Below are positions 7,021 through 13,346 of a stretch of DNA of 13,346 nucleotides, piece after piece. Under the pieces are notes generated by a model. The model saw only the letters and a program-made list of their open reading frames with translations. It did no database searches and was not told the origin of the DNA. Source of the DNA: Nitrospirota bacterium (GTDB lineage: Bacteria > Nitrospirota > Thermodesulfovibrionia > Thermodesulfovibrionales > Dissulfurispiraceae); contig DUZI01000016.1 of the NCBI GenBank assembly GCA_013349595.1, positions 1 to 13,346 on the forward strand, given 5' to 3'. Positions within the stretch are counted from its first letter, which is position 1. Each line of letters opens with the position of its first letter. A program made the position numbers and the translations under genes.

Positions 7021-7049
7021 TTCTTACAATACTAAACAGACTTTGTCAA
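7021..7049 (-). promoter_or_regulatory. Sigma70-like promoter for gcvH-lpdA
   Basis: On the minus strand a perfect TTGACA (7049-7044) is followed after 17 bases by TAAGAA (7026-7021), a poor -10 match (3 of 6). An initiation point near 7014 would leave a leader of about 35 bases before gcvH, containing the AAGGAGG site. The surrounding region is very AT-rich. Confidence 0.55.
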
Positions 7050-7158
7050 GCATTTTATTTTTAAAAGATTTTAAAATTATTAATTCACATAATTTAATCT
7101 CCGTTTAGCTTAGATTATTATAGCAGCTTCTTTTTTTATGAATGTCTTTCAGAAAACA

Positions 7159-8181
7159 CTAAAGTTTCAGCCTTTTAAAGATGTTATTAAAGAAATCCCT
7201 GTCTATCTTTAATGATATTTTTAAGGCATAAATGGAATTGTCTCTTAGCATTTCTTTTATCTTGACCATATCTTTTTCTGTGGTGATTATAAAATCAGAC
7301 TTGGCTCTTTGTGCCTCTTTGCAAACTGTCTCTATATCACGATATCGGTATAGATAATGGTCTTTAAAAAAACAGTTTATAACATCAGAGGGCTTTAATC
7401 CCTTTAAAGTATTGATAAAGCCTTCATTATTACCAAGACCTGAAAATGCAAAGACCCTTTTGTCTTTTATTTCATCAACAACTCTTGACTGCCCTAGTGA
7501 ATCAACCAAAGAAATGGGGACATATTCGCCCAAAAAAATAGGGGCAAAGTGGTTGTGTTTTCTAATTTGTTCCTCAGCATATTCATTTCTTTTTTTAGTA
7601 ATCAAAACTATATCTGCCCTTTTTAATTCACTCAGTGGTTCTCTTAAACTGCCAAAGGGTAACAATTTACCATTGCCAAAAGGTTTTATGCCATCTATAA
7701 GAACAATATCAATGTCTCGTTCGAGACTCCAGTGTTGATATCCATCATCAAGTATGAATATAATCTTGTCATTGTTAATGGAGTTGATTCTGTATAAATG
7801 CTCAATATTTGTAAGGGCAAAGATGCCGCCTCTGTATCTATTTGAACACTTTATAACTGGCACATCTTTTAATCTTTGAGCCATCAAATAAGGTTCATCG
7901 CCAGATTCAATAAAATTGTTACAAGTCTGAATGTTATCTGAAACAAACCCTGCCCTAACATAACAAGGTTCTTTCCCTTTGCCCTTGTAGCCCCTTGTTA
8001 AAATTATTGGAAATAAGCCTTGTTTTCTTATCTCTTCTGCAATTGTAATGGTAGCTGGCGTCTTACCTGTTCCTCCAACTGTTAGATTTCCTACGCTTAT
8101 GACCTTACATGGAAGTCTCTTTGTCTGTTTTTTTTTAATGCTTCGGTGAAGTTTGTACGCTATGTAATAAAGGGATTGCAT
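7159..8181 (-). CDS. lpxK: Tetraacyldisaccharide 4'-kinase (lipid A biosynthesis)
   Basis: LpxK phosphorylates the 4'-position of the lipid A disaccharide at the inner membrane, using ATP. The 340-residue product shows the P-loop GNLTVGGTGKTP (31-42), LTRGYKGK (61-68) and GDEPYLMA (94-101), whose D95/E96 correspond to the catalytic Asp-Glu pair described for Aquifex LpxK. It also shows the DDGYQHWSLERDIDIVL block (145-161), GSLREPLSELKRAD (177-190), FSGLGNNEGF (246-255), FKDHYLY (272-278) with the conserved His, and TTEKDMVKI (300-308). The N-terminus before the P-loop is about 20 residues shorter than in E. coli and lacks a clear hydrophobic helix. An in-frame TGA 12 bases before the ATG rules out extension. 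The gene begins four bases after the U32 gene stop and has no strong ribosome site of its own, suggesting coupled translation. Confidence 0.92.
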   Translation of the reverse strand: MQSLYYIAYKLHRSIKKKQTKRLPCKVISVGNLTVGGTGKTPATITIAEEIRKQGLFPIILTRGYKGKGKEPCYVRAGFVSDNIQTCNNFIESGDEPYLMAQRLKDVPVIKCSNRYRGGIFALTNIEHLYRINSINNDKIIFILDDGYQHWSLERDIDIVLIDGIKPFGNGKLLPFGSLREPLSELKRADIVLITKKRNEYAEEQIRKHNHFAPIFLGEYVPISLVDSLGQSRVVDEIKDKRVFAFSGLGNNEGFINTLKGLKPSDVINCFFKDHYLYRYRDIETVCKEAQRAKSDFIITTEKDMVKIKEMLRDNSIYALKISLKIDRDFFNNIFKRLKL

Positions 8182-8185
8182 GGCT

Positions 8186-9430
8186 TTAAATCATAGAGCT
8201 GTTTAATCCCCTCTTTCTGATGAGGTCATTTACCCTTACATCTTTAGGAATGTTTATAAAAATTGTATCTTCGTTTTTTGCAGAAATTATTTTATTACCG
8301 TCCATGTCTGCCATGTCTGTAATCTCAAACTCCATTCCCTCAAGACTTGGTGTGAGAAATTCAACCCTTTCACCCATTTCAAGTTTGTTTCTCATAGAGA
8401 TGATTGCCCTATTGGGGAAAACTTCCATTACAATACCTACCAACTCCCTTGTCATCTTGTAACTTGTTCCATCAAAATTGTAGTCTTCTATTGGTTGTTT
8501 GCCAAAGAACATGCCAGTGGTGTAACCCCTGCTACTGAACATATTTAATTCGTCTATCCATCTTTGTTGACAGATAAACTTAGGATTATCAATAAGTGAG
8601 TCAATTGCCTCACGATAGACCTTTACAACGCCTCCTGCATAATTAACACCCTTTATCCTGCCTTCAATCTTGAAACTATCTATCCCTGCATAAATCAACT
8701 TATCAATATGTTCAATCATACAAAGGTCCTTTGAACTCATCAAATAAGTCCCCTTGTCGTCTTCAAATACAGGGAAATATTCACCCGGTCTCTTTTCTTC
8801 CATAAGTGTATAATTCCACCTGCAAGAATTTGTGCACAAACCAAGATTTGCAGACCTATAAGCAAGAAAACTACTTATGTAACACCTTCCTGAATAGGAT
8901 ATACAGATAGAGCCATGAATAAATACCTCAAGTTCAATGTCAGTAGCTTGTCTAATCTCCTTTATCTCATCTAAGGTGAGTTCTCTTGATAAAATGAGCC
9001 TTTTTGCGCCGAGTTTTTGCCAAAAAAGTGCTGAAGCCTTGTTGGTAATATTTGCCTGTGTGCTGATGTGAAGAGGCATTTCAGGGAATTTAGATTTAAA
9101 AATTTCAAAAACACCCAAATCAGACACTATCACTGCATCAGGGCGGAGCATTTTAAGCGAATCTATGTAATCTGAAATGAGAGACAGGTCTTTATTGTGA
9201 GGGAAAATGTTGACCGTCACATAGACCTTTTTGCCCCTTTTATGTGCATACTCTATTGCTAAATTTAGTTCATCAATCTCAAAGTTATCTGCCTTGTGCC
9301 TTAGACTAAATTTGGAAGAACCTAAATAAACCGCATCTGCGCCATAATGAATTACTGTCTTGAGTTTTTCAAGATCGCCTGCAGGGGCAAGGAGCTCAGG
9401 TAATTGCTTATATTTATGGGACATTTTCAA
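8186..9430 (-). CDS. U32 family protein, probable tRNA uridine-34 hydroxylation factor (TrhP/YegQ type)
   Basis: A 414-residue member of the U32 'collagenase-like peptidase' family. It begins with ELLAPAGDLEKLKTVIHYGA (12-31) and AVYLG, then HISTQANITN (121-130). The U32 signature EVFIHGSICISYSGRCYIS spans 168-186, followed by LGLCTNSCRWNY (196-207). C176, C183, C199 and C203 are placed to bind an iron-sulfur cluster as described for the RlhA/TrhP group. Those proteins hydroxylate RNA (5-hydroxyuridine at tRNA position 34, or a 23S rRNA cytidine) rather than digest protein. The C-terminal beta domain (ELVGIVMEVFPNRAIISM onward) fits the TrhP-like subgroup more than short RlhA relatives. Start is either TTG 9430, seven bases after AGGG and overlapping ribBA by 17 nt, or ATG 9424. 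Function within the family is inferred. Confidence 0.85.
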   Translation of the reverse strand: MKMSHKYKQLPELLAPAGDLEKLKTVIHYGADAVYLGSSKFSLRHKADNFEIDELNLAIEYAHKRGKKVYVTVNIFPHNKDLSLISDYIDSLKMLRPDAVIVSDLGVFEIFKSKFPEMPLHISTQANITNKASALFWQKLGAKRLILSRELTLDEIKEIRQATDIELEVFIHGSICISYSGRCYISSFLAYRSANLGLCTNSCRWNYTLMEEKRPGEYFPVFEDDKGTYLMSSKDLCMIEHIDKLIYAGIDSFKIEGRIKGVNYAGGVVKVYREAIDSLIDNPKFICQQRWIDELNMFSSRGYTTGMFFGKQPIEDYNFDGTSYKMTRELVGIVMEVFPNRAIISMRNKLEMGERVEFLTPSLEGMEFEITDMADMDGNKIISAKNEDTIFINIPKDVRVNDLIRKRGLNSSMI

Positions 9431-10628
9431 GCATATGCCCTAATTTTTTCTTCTTTGTAGAGAGATATATTAAATTTTTTTCATTGGGATTTGATTCAAC
9501 AGGGACCCGCTTTACAATCTTAAGCCCGTATCCTTCAAGTCCAACAATTTTTTTAGGATTGTTAGTAAGGAGTTTCATCTTTCTGACGCCTAAATCAACA
9601 AGTATTTGTGCTCCAATTCCATAGTCTCTTAGGTCAGGTTTGAAACCAAGTTTAATATTTGCTTCAACGGTATCTAAGCCCTTGTCTTGAAGTTCATAGG
9701 CCCTTAATTTGTTTGCAAGTCCAATTCCCCTGCCCTCTTGCCTCATGTATAAAATTACACCTTTACCTTCCTTATTAATCATAGCCATTGCCCTGTGTAG
9801 TTGTTCTCCGCAGTCACATCTTTTTGAACCAAAGACATCACCAGTAAGACATTCAGAATGAACACGAACCAACACCTCATCGTCTTTCTTGATTTCACCT
9901 TTTACAAGGGCAAGGTTTGTAAATCCATCAATGTCATTTTTGTAAGCAATGGCAGTAAATTCACCAAAATCGGTGGGTAATTGGATGGTGGCTATTCTTT
10001 TTACGAAGCTTTCCTTTTGCATCCTATACTTAATGAGGTCTTTAATGGTGACAACCTTTAGCCCATGAATTGCTGAAAACTCCATCAATTGAGGCACCCT
10101 TGCCATTGTCCCATCATCATTCATAATCTCACAAATGACACCTGCAGGATAAAATCCTGCAAGCCTTGCCATGTCAACTGAACCTTCAGTCTGTCCTGCC
10201 CTTTGAAGCACACCACCTGCTCTTGCCCTGAGAGGGAAAACATGCCCTGGTCTTGCTATATCATCAGGCTTTGTCTTTGGGTCAATGGCAGTCAGTATTG
10301 TCACCGCCCTGTCTTTTGCAGAAATGCCTGTTGTTACACCTCTTTTTGCCTCTATTGAGACAGTAAAGGCTGTGCCAAAGGAGGATGTATTTTGTTCAGT
10401 CATCATAGGAAGGTTTAGCTCATCAACCCTTTGAGGTGTCAAAGAAAGACAGATCAAACCCCTTCCATACTTTGCCATAAAGTTTATTGCCTCTGGTGTT
10501 ACCTTTTCAGCAGCCATGCAGAGGTCTCCTTCGTTTTCCCTATCTTCATCATCCACAAGAATTATCATCTTGCCTTCTTTAATATCTGTTAAAGCATCTT
10601 CAATTGAATCAAATTTGTTCTTTTCCAT
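9414..10628 (-). CDS. ribBA: Bifunctional DHBP synthase / GTP cyclohydrolase II
   Basis: A 404-residue fusion that makes both riboflavin precursors. The N-terminal RibB half converts ribulose-5-phosphate to 3,4-dihydroxy-2-butanone-4-phosphate and shows DDEDRENEGD (26-35), TTGISAKDRAVT (99-110), RPGHVFPLRA (126-135) and the HTE-like segment GQTEGSVDMARLAG (145-158). The C-terminal RibA half opens GTP and shows VHSECLTGDVFGSKRCDCGE (256-275), with zinc ligands C260, C271 and C273. RQEGRGIGLANKLRAYELQD (296-315) and the catalytic stretch LRDYGIGAQIL (333-343) follow. Start ATG has an AGGAGGG site six bases upstream. The gap to the upstream SLH gene is only 43 nt and holds no FMN riboswitch. No other rib genes are in the window; ribBA is followed by the U32 gene and lpxK with overlapping or near-adjacent ends, so it probably leads that transcript. 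Confidence 0.95.
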   Translation of the reverse strand: MEKNKFDSIEDALTDIKEGKMIILVDDEDRENEGDLCMAAEKVTPEAINFMAKYGRGLICLSLTPQRVDELNLPMMTEQNTSSFGTAFTVSIEAKRGVTTGISAKDRAVTILTAIDPKTKPDDIARPGHVFPLRARAGGVLQRAGQTEGSVDMARLAGFYPAGVICEIMNDDGTMARVPQLMEFSAIHGLKVVTIKDLIKYRMQKESFVKRIATIQLPTDFGEFTAIAYKNDIDGFTNLALVKGEIKKDDEVLVRVHSECLTGDVFGSKRCDCGEQLHRAMAMINKEGKGVILYMRQEGRGIGLANKLRAYELQDKGLDTVEANIKLGFKPDLRDYGIGAQILVDLGVRKMKLLTNNPKKIVGLEGYGLKIVKRVPVESNPNEKNLIYLSTKKKKLGHMLENVP

Positions 10629-10671
10629 TATCCCTCCTAATTTTCAAATTAAACTATTTTAAATCTTTCCA

Positions 10672-13014
10672 TCATTCTGAAAGTGAAAAACCTCTTGATG
10701 TAAATGCAGCAGCCTCTTTTCTCGTTAAGTAACCATCTAGGTTGAAATAATTTGTCATTTTTGTTAATCCCTCAAACTTGCTCTTTTGGATGTATTTAAA
10801 AAAATGGTGATGGGGCTGAACATCAACAAAATAAGGGGTAGATGGATAGGAGAAATTCTCACCATATAACAATCTTATTAGTAATGCTGTAAACTCCCCT
10901 CTTGTAATTGGATTATCTGCAAAGAAAATATTATCAACCTTTGTTACTGCCTCATCTTTCATTTTTTGAATATACTTAAAAAAGACATTTTCAACAGGGA
11001 CATCAGCAAAATATGGCAACTTTGTATAATTAAAATCTTCACCAAAAGAAGCCCTTATAAGAAATGCTGATGACTCTCCCCTTGTCATAATCCTATCAGG
11101 ACAAAACTTATATTCATCACAACCATAAGTTATAGAATGCTTAAAAAGTTTGTTTATATAATCATAAGACCAGTCAGTCTCTTGTACATCATCCAATAGC
11201 ACTTTAGAATGAATTATGGTGCCTGAATTACCTACTATCAAAAGTGAGTTATTATAAAACTCCAAACTCCTTAACTCTCCAGTTTTTTTAAAAAGTCTCC
11301 TTTGCCACTGCTTATGTGAATCTTTAGTCATGACTATTCCTAATTCACCAACAACGGCACACACATTGATATGACACTTGATTTTATTCAACATGCCAAC
11401 CTCATCTATTAATTCCTTATCCCATGTAGATCCATCAATTGAAGTCAGAATCACACTTTTGAAGTAACCTTTAAAGAAGTCATATTCACCGCCAACAGCA
11501 ATGAAATTCTGTCCTGTAAATACAACATCAGTCAAGATAAGTTCATTAAGGGAAATTTTTGACCATTTAATGCCATCAGTTGATTTATAAATAATTCTGT
11601 CTTTGCTGGCAGCTATATATAAACCATCACCGTAGGCAACTGATTTAATTGGATATGCTATCTCTGATAAAATATTACTCCAATCTATACCATTGTATGA
11701 CGTGAGTATAATACTTGTTGGTATTTCAGGCATCATCTTGCCTCCCCCAACAATTATGTATTTATTATTATCAAAAACTATACTATAAAGATGCTCATCC
11801 GTCCCTGATTCCCTCTTTATCCAATCGATGCCATTATTTGATGTTAGAATTAATCCTTTATCACCAATTGCTATAAAAGTGTCTTTTACACAGATTACAC
11901 TATTTAGAGAAACACCTGAACTTTTTCTTGATACAGTCCAGTTTATCCCGTTTTTTGAAATCAAAATATTGCCTTTTTCAGAAACAGATACCAACTTTTT
12001 GTCACAATAAGTTATGTCAGAGATTGAGTCATAGATTCCTGTAGAGACCTCTTGCCAATTTATTCCATCTTTTGAATTAATAATCTTGCCTTTGTCACCA
12101 ACTGCCACTACAAGGTTATCAGAGGATATAACAGAAAAAAGATAATCATCTATTGGTGAATTTCTGTAATCCCAGTTTTCACCATCTTCAGAGGTCAAAA
12201 CTACACCTCCATGACCAACAGCAACATATAGATTTCTAAAATAATTTGATCCATAAAGAACTCCTCTTTGAAGATTTTTCATTCTAAATGTCAATCCTGA
12301 ATCGTGTGAATAGGCTACCATTTGATGAAATAACCCATAATCTTCCCTGTCAATGGTAATGCCAACTGCGATAATTTTGTTGTTTTTACATGTAATTGAA
12401 TTTACTGAAAATTCATCACCTTCTGATACCTTTTCCCAAGAAGTTAAATCAGAAGATTTCAAAAGCACATAACGAACCTTAAAAAAAGATATATCATTTC
12501 CTGCAATAAAAAAATTACTCCTATCGTAACATATACTAGTCAAGTTAAAATTCGTTTTTGGGTAAGAGGATTTCCATGTTTTACCATCTTCAGAGTAGAT
12601 TACTAATCCTCTCTGACCGACTGCAATAAACTTGCCTGCTTCATAAGTGATTGAAAATAAACTATGCTTTACCTTAGAATCTTCTAAAGTCCAATTTCTA
12701 CCATCTTTTGAACTTATAATGGTTCCTTCTTCACCAACTGCCACAAACTTGTCCTGTCCAAAGGTAATGCCATAAAGGTTTTTTGAACTTTCAGACCAGA
12801 TGTTTTGCCATTTAATAGCATCTTCAGAGACTATAATAGTCCCATAATAACCTACGGCAACAAAAATGCCCTTACCATAAGAAATAGCCCTCAGTGTATT
12901 GACCTGTGGTAATGGATTTCTCCAAACCCAATAATCAAAAGGATGTGAAAAAGTTATTTGAGGTAGCAATAGTATGGATAAGAATGAAATAAGTATTATA
13001 TTTTTCTTGATCAT
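10672..13014 (-). CDS. Exported beta-propeller repeat protein with three SLH domains
   Basis: This 780-residue protein starts with a signal peptide (MIKKN, hydrophobic 6-20, likely cleavage near S23). Residues 41-609 hold about fourteen repeats of roughly 40 residues with the pattern 'L.SI.Y....FVAVG..G.II.S.DG..W', for example GIFVAVGYYGTIIVSEDAIKW (split here as GIFVAVGYYG and TIIVSEDAIKW). These resemble BNR/YCF48-like propeller strands. Three S-layer homology domains close the protein (614-663, 667-724, 727-780), with ITRGEF- and FFKYIQK-type motifs, the last ending close to the stop. SLH domains attach proteins to cell-wall or S-layer polymers, so the propeller is probably displayed on the envelope. 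What it binds is unknown. The start ATG lacks a good ribosome site (AAAGATA precedes it). It is the first minus-strand gene beside a divergent Fe-ADH gene. No single enzyme motif is visible. Confidence 0.82.
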   Translation of the reverse strand: MIKKNIILISFLSILLLPQITFSHPFDYWVWRNPLPQVNTLRAISYGKGIFVAVGYYGTIIVSEDAIKWQNIWSESSKNLYGITFGQDKFVAVGEEGTIISSKDGRNWTLEDSKVKHSLFSITYEAGKFIAVGQRGLVIYSEDGKTWKSSYPKTNFNLTSICYDRSNFFIAGNDISFFKVRYVLLKSSDLTSWEKVSEGDEFSVNSITCKNNKIIAVGITIDREDYGLFHQMVAYSHDSGLTFRMKNLQRGVLYGSNYFRNLYVAVGHGGVVLTSEDGENWDYRNSPIDDYLFSVISSDNLVVAVGDKGKIINSKDGINWQEVSTGIYDSISDITYCDKKLVSVSEKGNILISKNGINWTVSRKSSGVSLNSVICVKDTFIAIGDKGLILTSNNGIDWIKRESGTDEHLYSIVFDNNKYIIVGGGKMMPEIPTSIILTSYNGIDWSNILSEIAYPIKSVAYGDGLYIAASKDRIIYKSTDGIKWSKISLNELILTDVVFTGQNFIAVGGEYDFFKGYFKSVILTSIDGSTWDKELIDEVGMLNKIKCHINVCAVVGELGIVMTKDSHKQWQRRLFKKTGELRSLEFYNNSLLIVGNSGTIIHSKVLLDDVQETDWSYDYINKLFKHSITYGCDEYKFCPDRIMTRGESSAFLIRASFGEDFNYTKLPYFADVPVENVFFKYIQKMKDEAVTKVDNIFFADNPITRGEFTALLIRLLYGENFSYPSTPYFVDVQPHHHFFKYIQKSKFEGLTKMTNYFNLDGYLTRKEAAAFTSRGFSLSE
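10675..11175 (-). other. Region encoding three SLH domains
   Basis: Codes residues 614-780. Domains 2 and 3 open with PYFADV and PYFVDV, share FFKYIQK, and carry the ITRGE/LTRKE box; domain 1 has lost the 'YF.DV' opening (DWSYDYINKL) but keeps MTRGE. Domain 1 also has two cysteines (GCDEYKFCPD) that could form a disulfide. Confidence 0.75.
11188..12894 (-). repeat. About fourteen degenerate ~120-bp coding repeats (propeller strands)
   Basis: Reading the protein, unit starts are LRAISYG, LYGITFG, LFSITYE, LTSICYD, VNSITCK, VLYGSNY, LFSVISS, ISDITYC, LNSVICV, LYSIVFD, IKSVAYG, TDVVFTG, LNKIKCH and LRSLEFY. Units 4, 5, 10 and 12 are longer by insertions between the 'AVG' strand and the 'S.DG..W' turn. 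DNA identity between units is low, so this is an old repeat array rather than recent tandem duplication. Confidence 0.7.
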
Positions 13015-13142
13015 TATCTTTATATTAATCGTTGTTGAGGTTAATTACATCTAAATTTATTTAATGATATAGAATTTCATTTTTTTCACGATAGGGTATT
13101 TTCATTTAAACGAATATATCCTTATGAATTAGAAATCTCACC

Positions 13143-13172
13143 TTTCTGTTATTCAATAAATTATGCTATATT
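13143..13172 (+). promoter_or_regulatory. Weak candidate promoter for the Fe-ADH gene
   Basis: TATATT (13167-13172) is a good -10 box, 18 bases after a poor -35 (TTTCTG). It lies 30 bases before the ATG in the 187-nt divergent intergenic region. Many AT-rich matches are possible here, so this is tentative. Confidence 0.2.
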
Positions 13173-13201
13173 ACCATCATTAAAATAAAGATTGATTAAA
13201 C

Positions 13202-13346
13202 ATGACTCCCTCTCAAAGACATAATTTAAGAAAGTTTGTATCACCTGAATTTATATTTGGTGTGGGTGCTATTGAATTATCAGGCAAATATGCCTCTAAT
13301 TTTGCCTGTAGGAAGGCACTGATTGTCACCGACGAAGGTGTAAAAA
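13202..13346 (+). CDS. Iron-containing alcohol dehydrogenase, N-terminus only
   Basis: The 48 visible codons encode LRKFVSPEFIFGVGAIELSG, then KYASNFACRKALIVTDEGVK. The 'F..P..I..G.GA…LG…..…ALIVTD.G' run is the N-terminal nucleotide-binding opening of group III Fe-dependent alcohol dehydrogenases, NAD(P)-linked enzymes that interconvert alcohols and aldehydes or ketones. The metal-binding residues lie beyond the window edge, so substrate class and intactness cannot be judged. It diverges from the SLH-protein gene, and its ATG has no strong ribosome site. It is the only intact-looking plus-strand gene here. Confidence 0.8.
   Translation, partial: MTPSQRHNLRKFVSPEFIFGVGAIELSGKYASNFACRKALIVTDEGVK

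Noticed and set aside
7081..7158. Terminator after lpxK
   Set aside because: TAATCT…AGATTA pairs weakly around an 11-base loop without a T tract in the right place; in such AT-rich DNA this is expected by chance.
8186..9430. Secreted collagenase-like protease
   Set aside because: There is no signal peptide, and the cysteine pattern and C-terminal domain fit the RNA-hydroxylation branch of U32; the 'peptidase' label is historical.
10629..10671. FMN riboswitch expected before ribBA
   Set aside because: The gap is only 43 bases and contains just the AGGAGGG ribosome site; no conserved RFN helices fit.
13057..13088. AATGA…TCATT followed by T's as a plus-strand terminator
   Set aside because: The stem is five AT-rich pairs and no plus-strand gene ends nearby.
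1..13346. CRISPR array, tRNA/rRNA, phage or defence module
   Set aside because: No regularly spaced direct repeats, no tRNA-like cloverleaf or rRNA segment, and every sizeable gene has a housekeeping or envelope assignment.

Overview
The window comes from an AT-rich Gram-negative bacterium. LpxK (lipid A kinase) implies an LPS-type outer membrane. The propeller/SLH surface protein, the GH57 enzyme and cbb3-oxidase remnants of the CcoH/CcoQ type would fit Nitrospirota (Thermodesulfovibrio-like) or Desulfobacterota, but that placement is inference from gene flavour only. Almost every gene lies on the minus strand, so transcription runs right to left. The only plus-strand items are a transposase relic near the left end and a truncated iron-dependent alcohol dehydrogenase at the right edge.

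Right to left: the Fe-ADH gene (13202 to the edge, plus) diverges from a 780-residue exported protein (13014-10672). That protein has about fourteen ~40-residue 'S.DG..W' propeller repeats and three C-terminal SLH domains. Next is a tight cluster of ribBA (riboflavin precursors), a U32 'peptidase' of the TrhP tRNA-hydroxylation type, and lpxK. Adjacent genes there overlap by 17 nt or are 4 nt apart. After a 177-nt gap holding a good sigma70-like promoter come gcvH and lpdA, joined by a GTGA overlap: a lipoyl carrier protein and its dehydrogenase. Then follow eno, ftsB (overlapping eno by 23 nt) and a cytoplasmic GH57 alpha-glucan enzyme whose ATG directly follows the ftsB stop.

The left ~1.3 kb is the unusual part. 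It reads as a broken cytochrome cbb3 oxidase (cco) locus in the operon order Q-G-H: a small CcoQ-like gene whose conserved tail is out of frame, a ccoG 3' fragment with at least three frameshifts, and the start of an apparently intact ccoH. ccoN, ccoO, ccoP and the 5' part of ccoG are absent. Between the Q and G remnants lie a degraded IS transposase C-terminus and a 148-bp MITE-like element with 30-bp near-perfect terminal inverted repeats, abutting the ccoG fragment. I infer loss of an oxidase cluster accompanied by mobile-element activity. I see no CRISPR, tRNA, rRNA, phage module or defence system.
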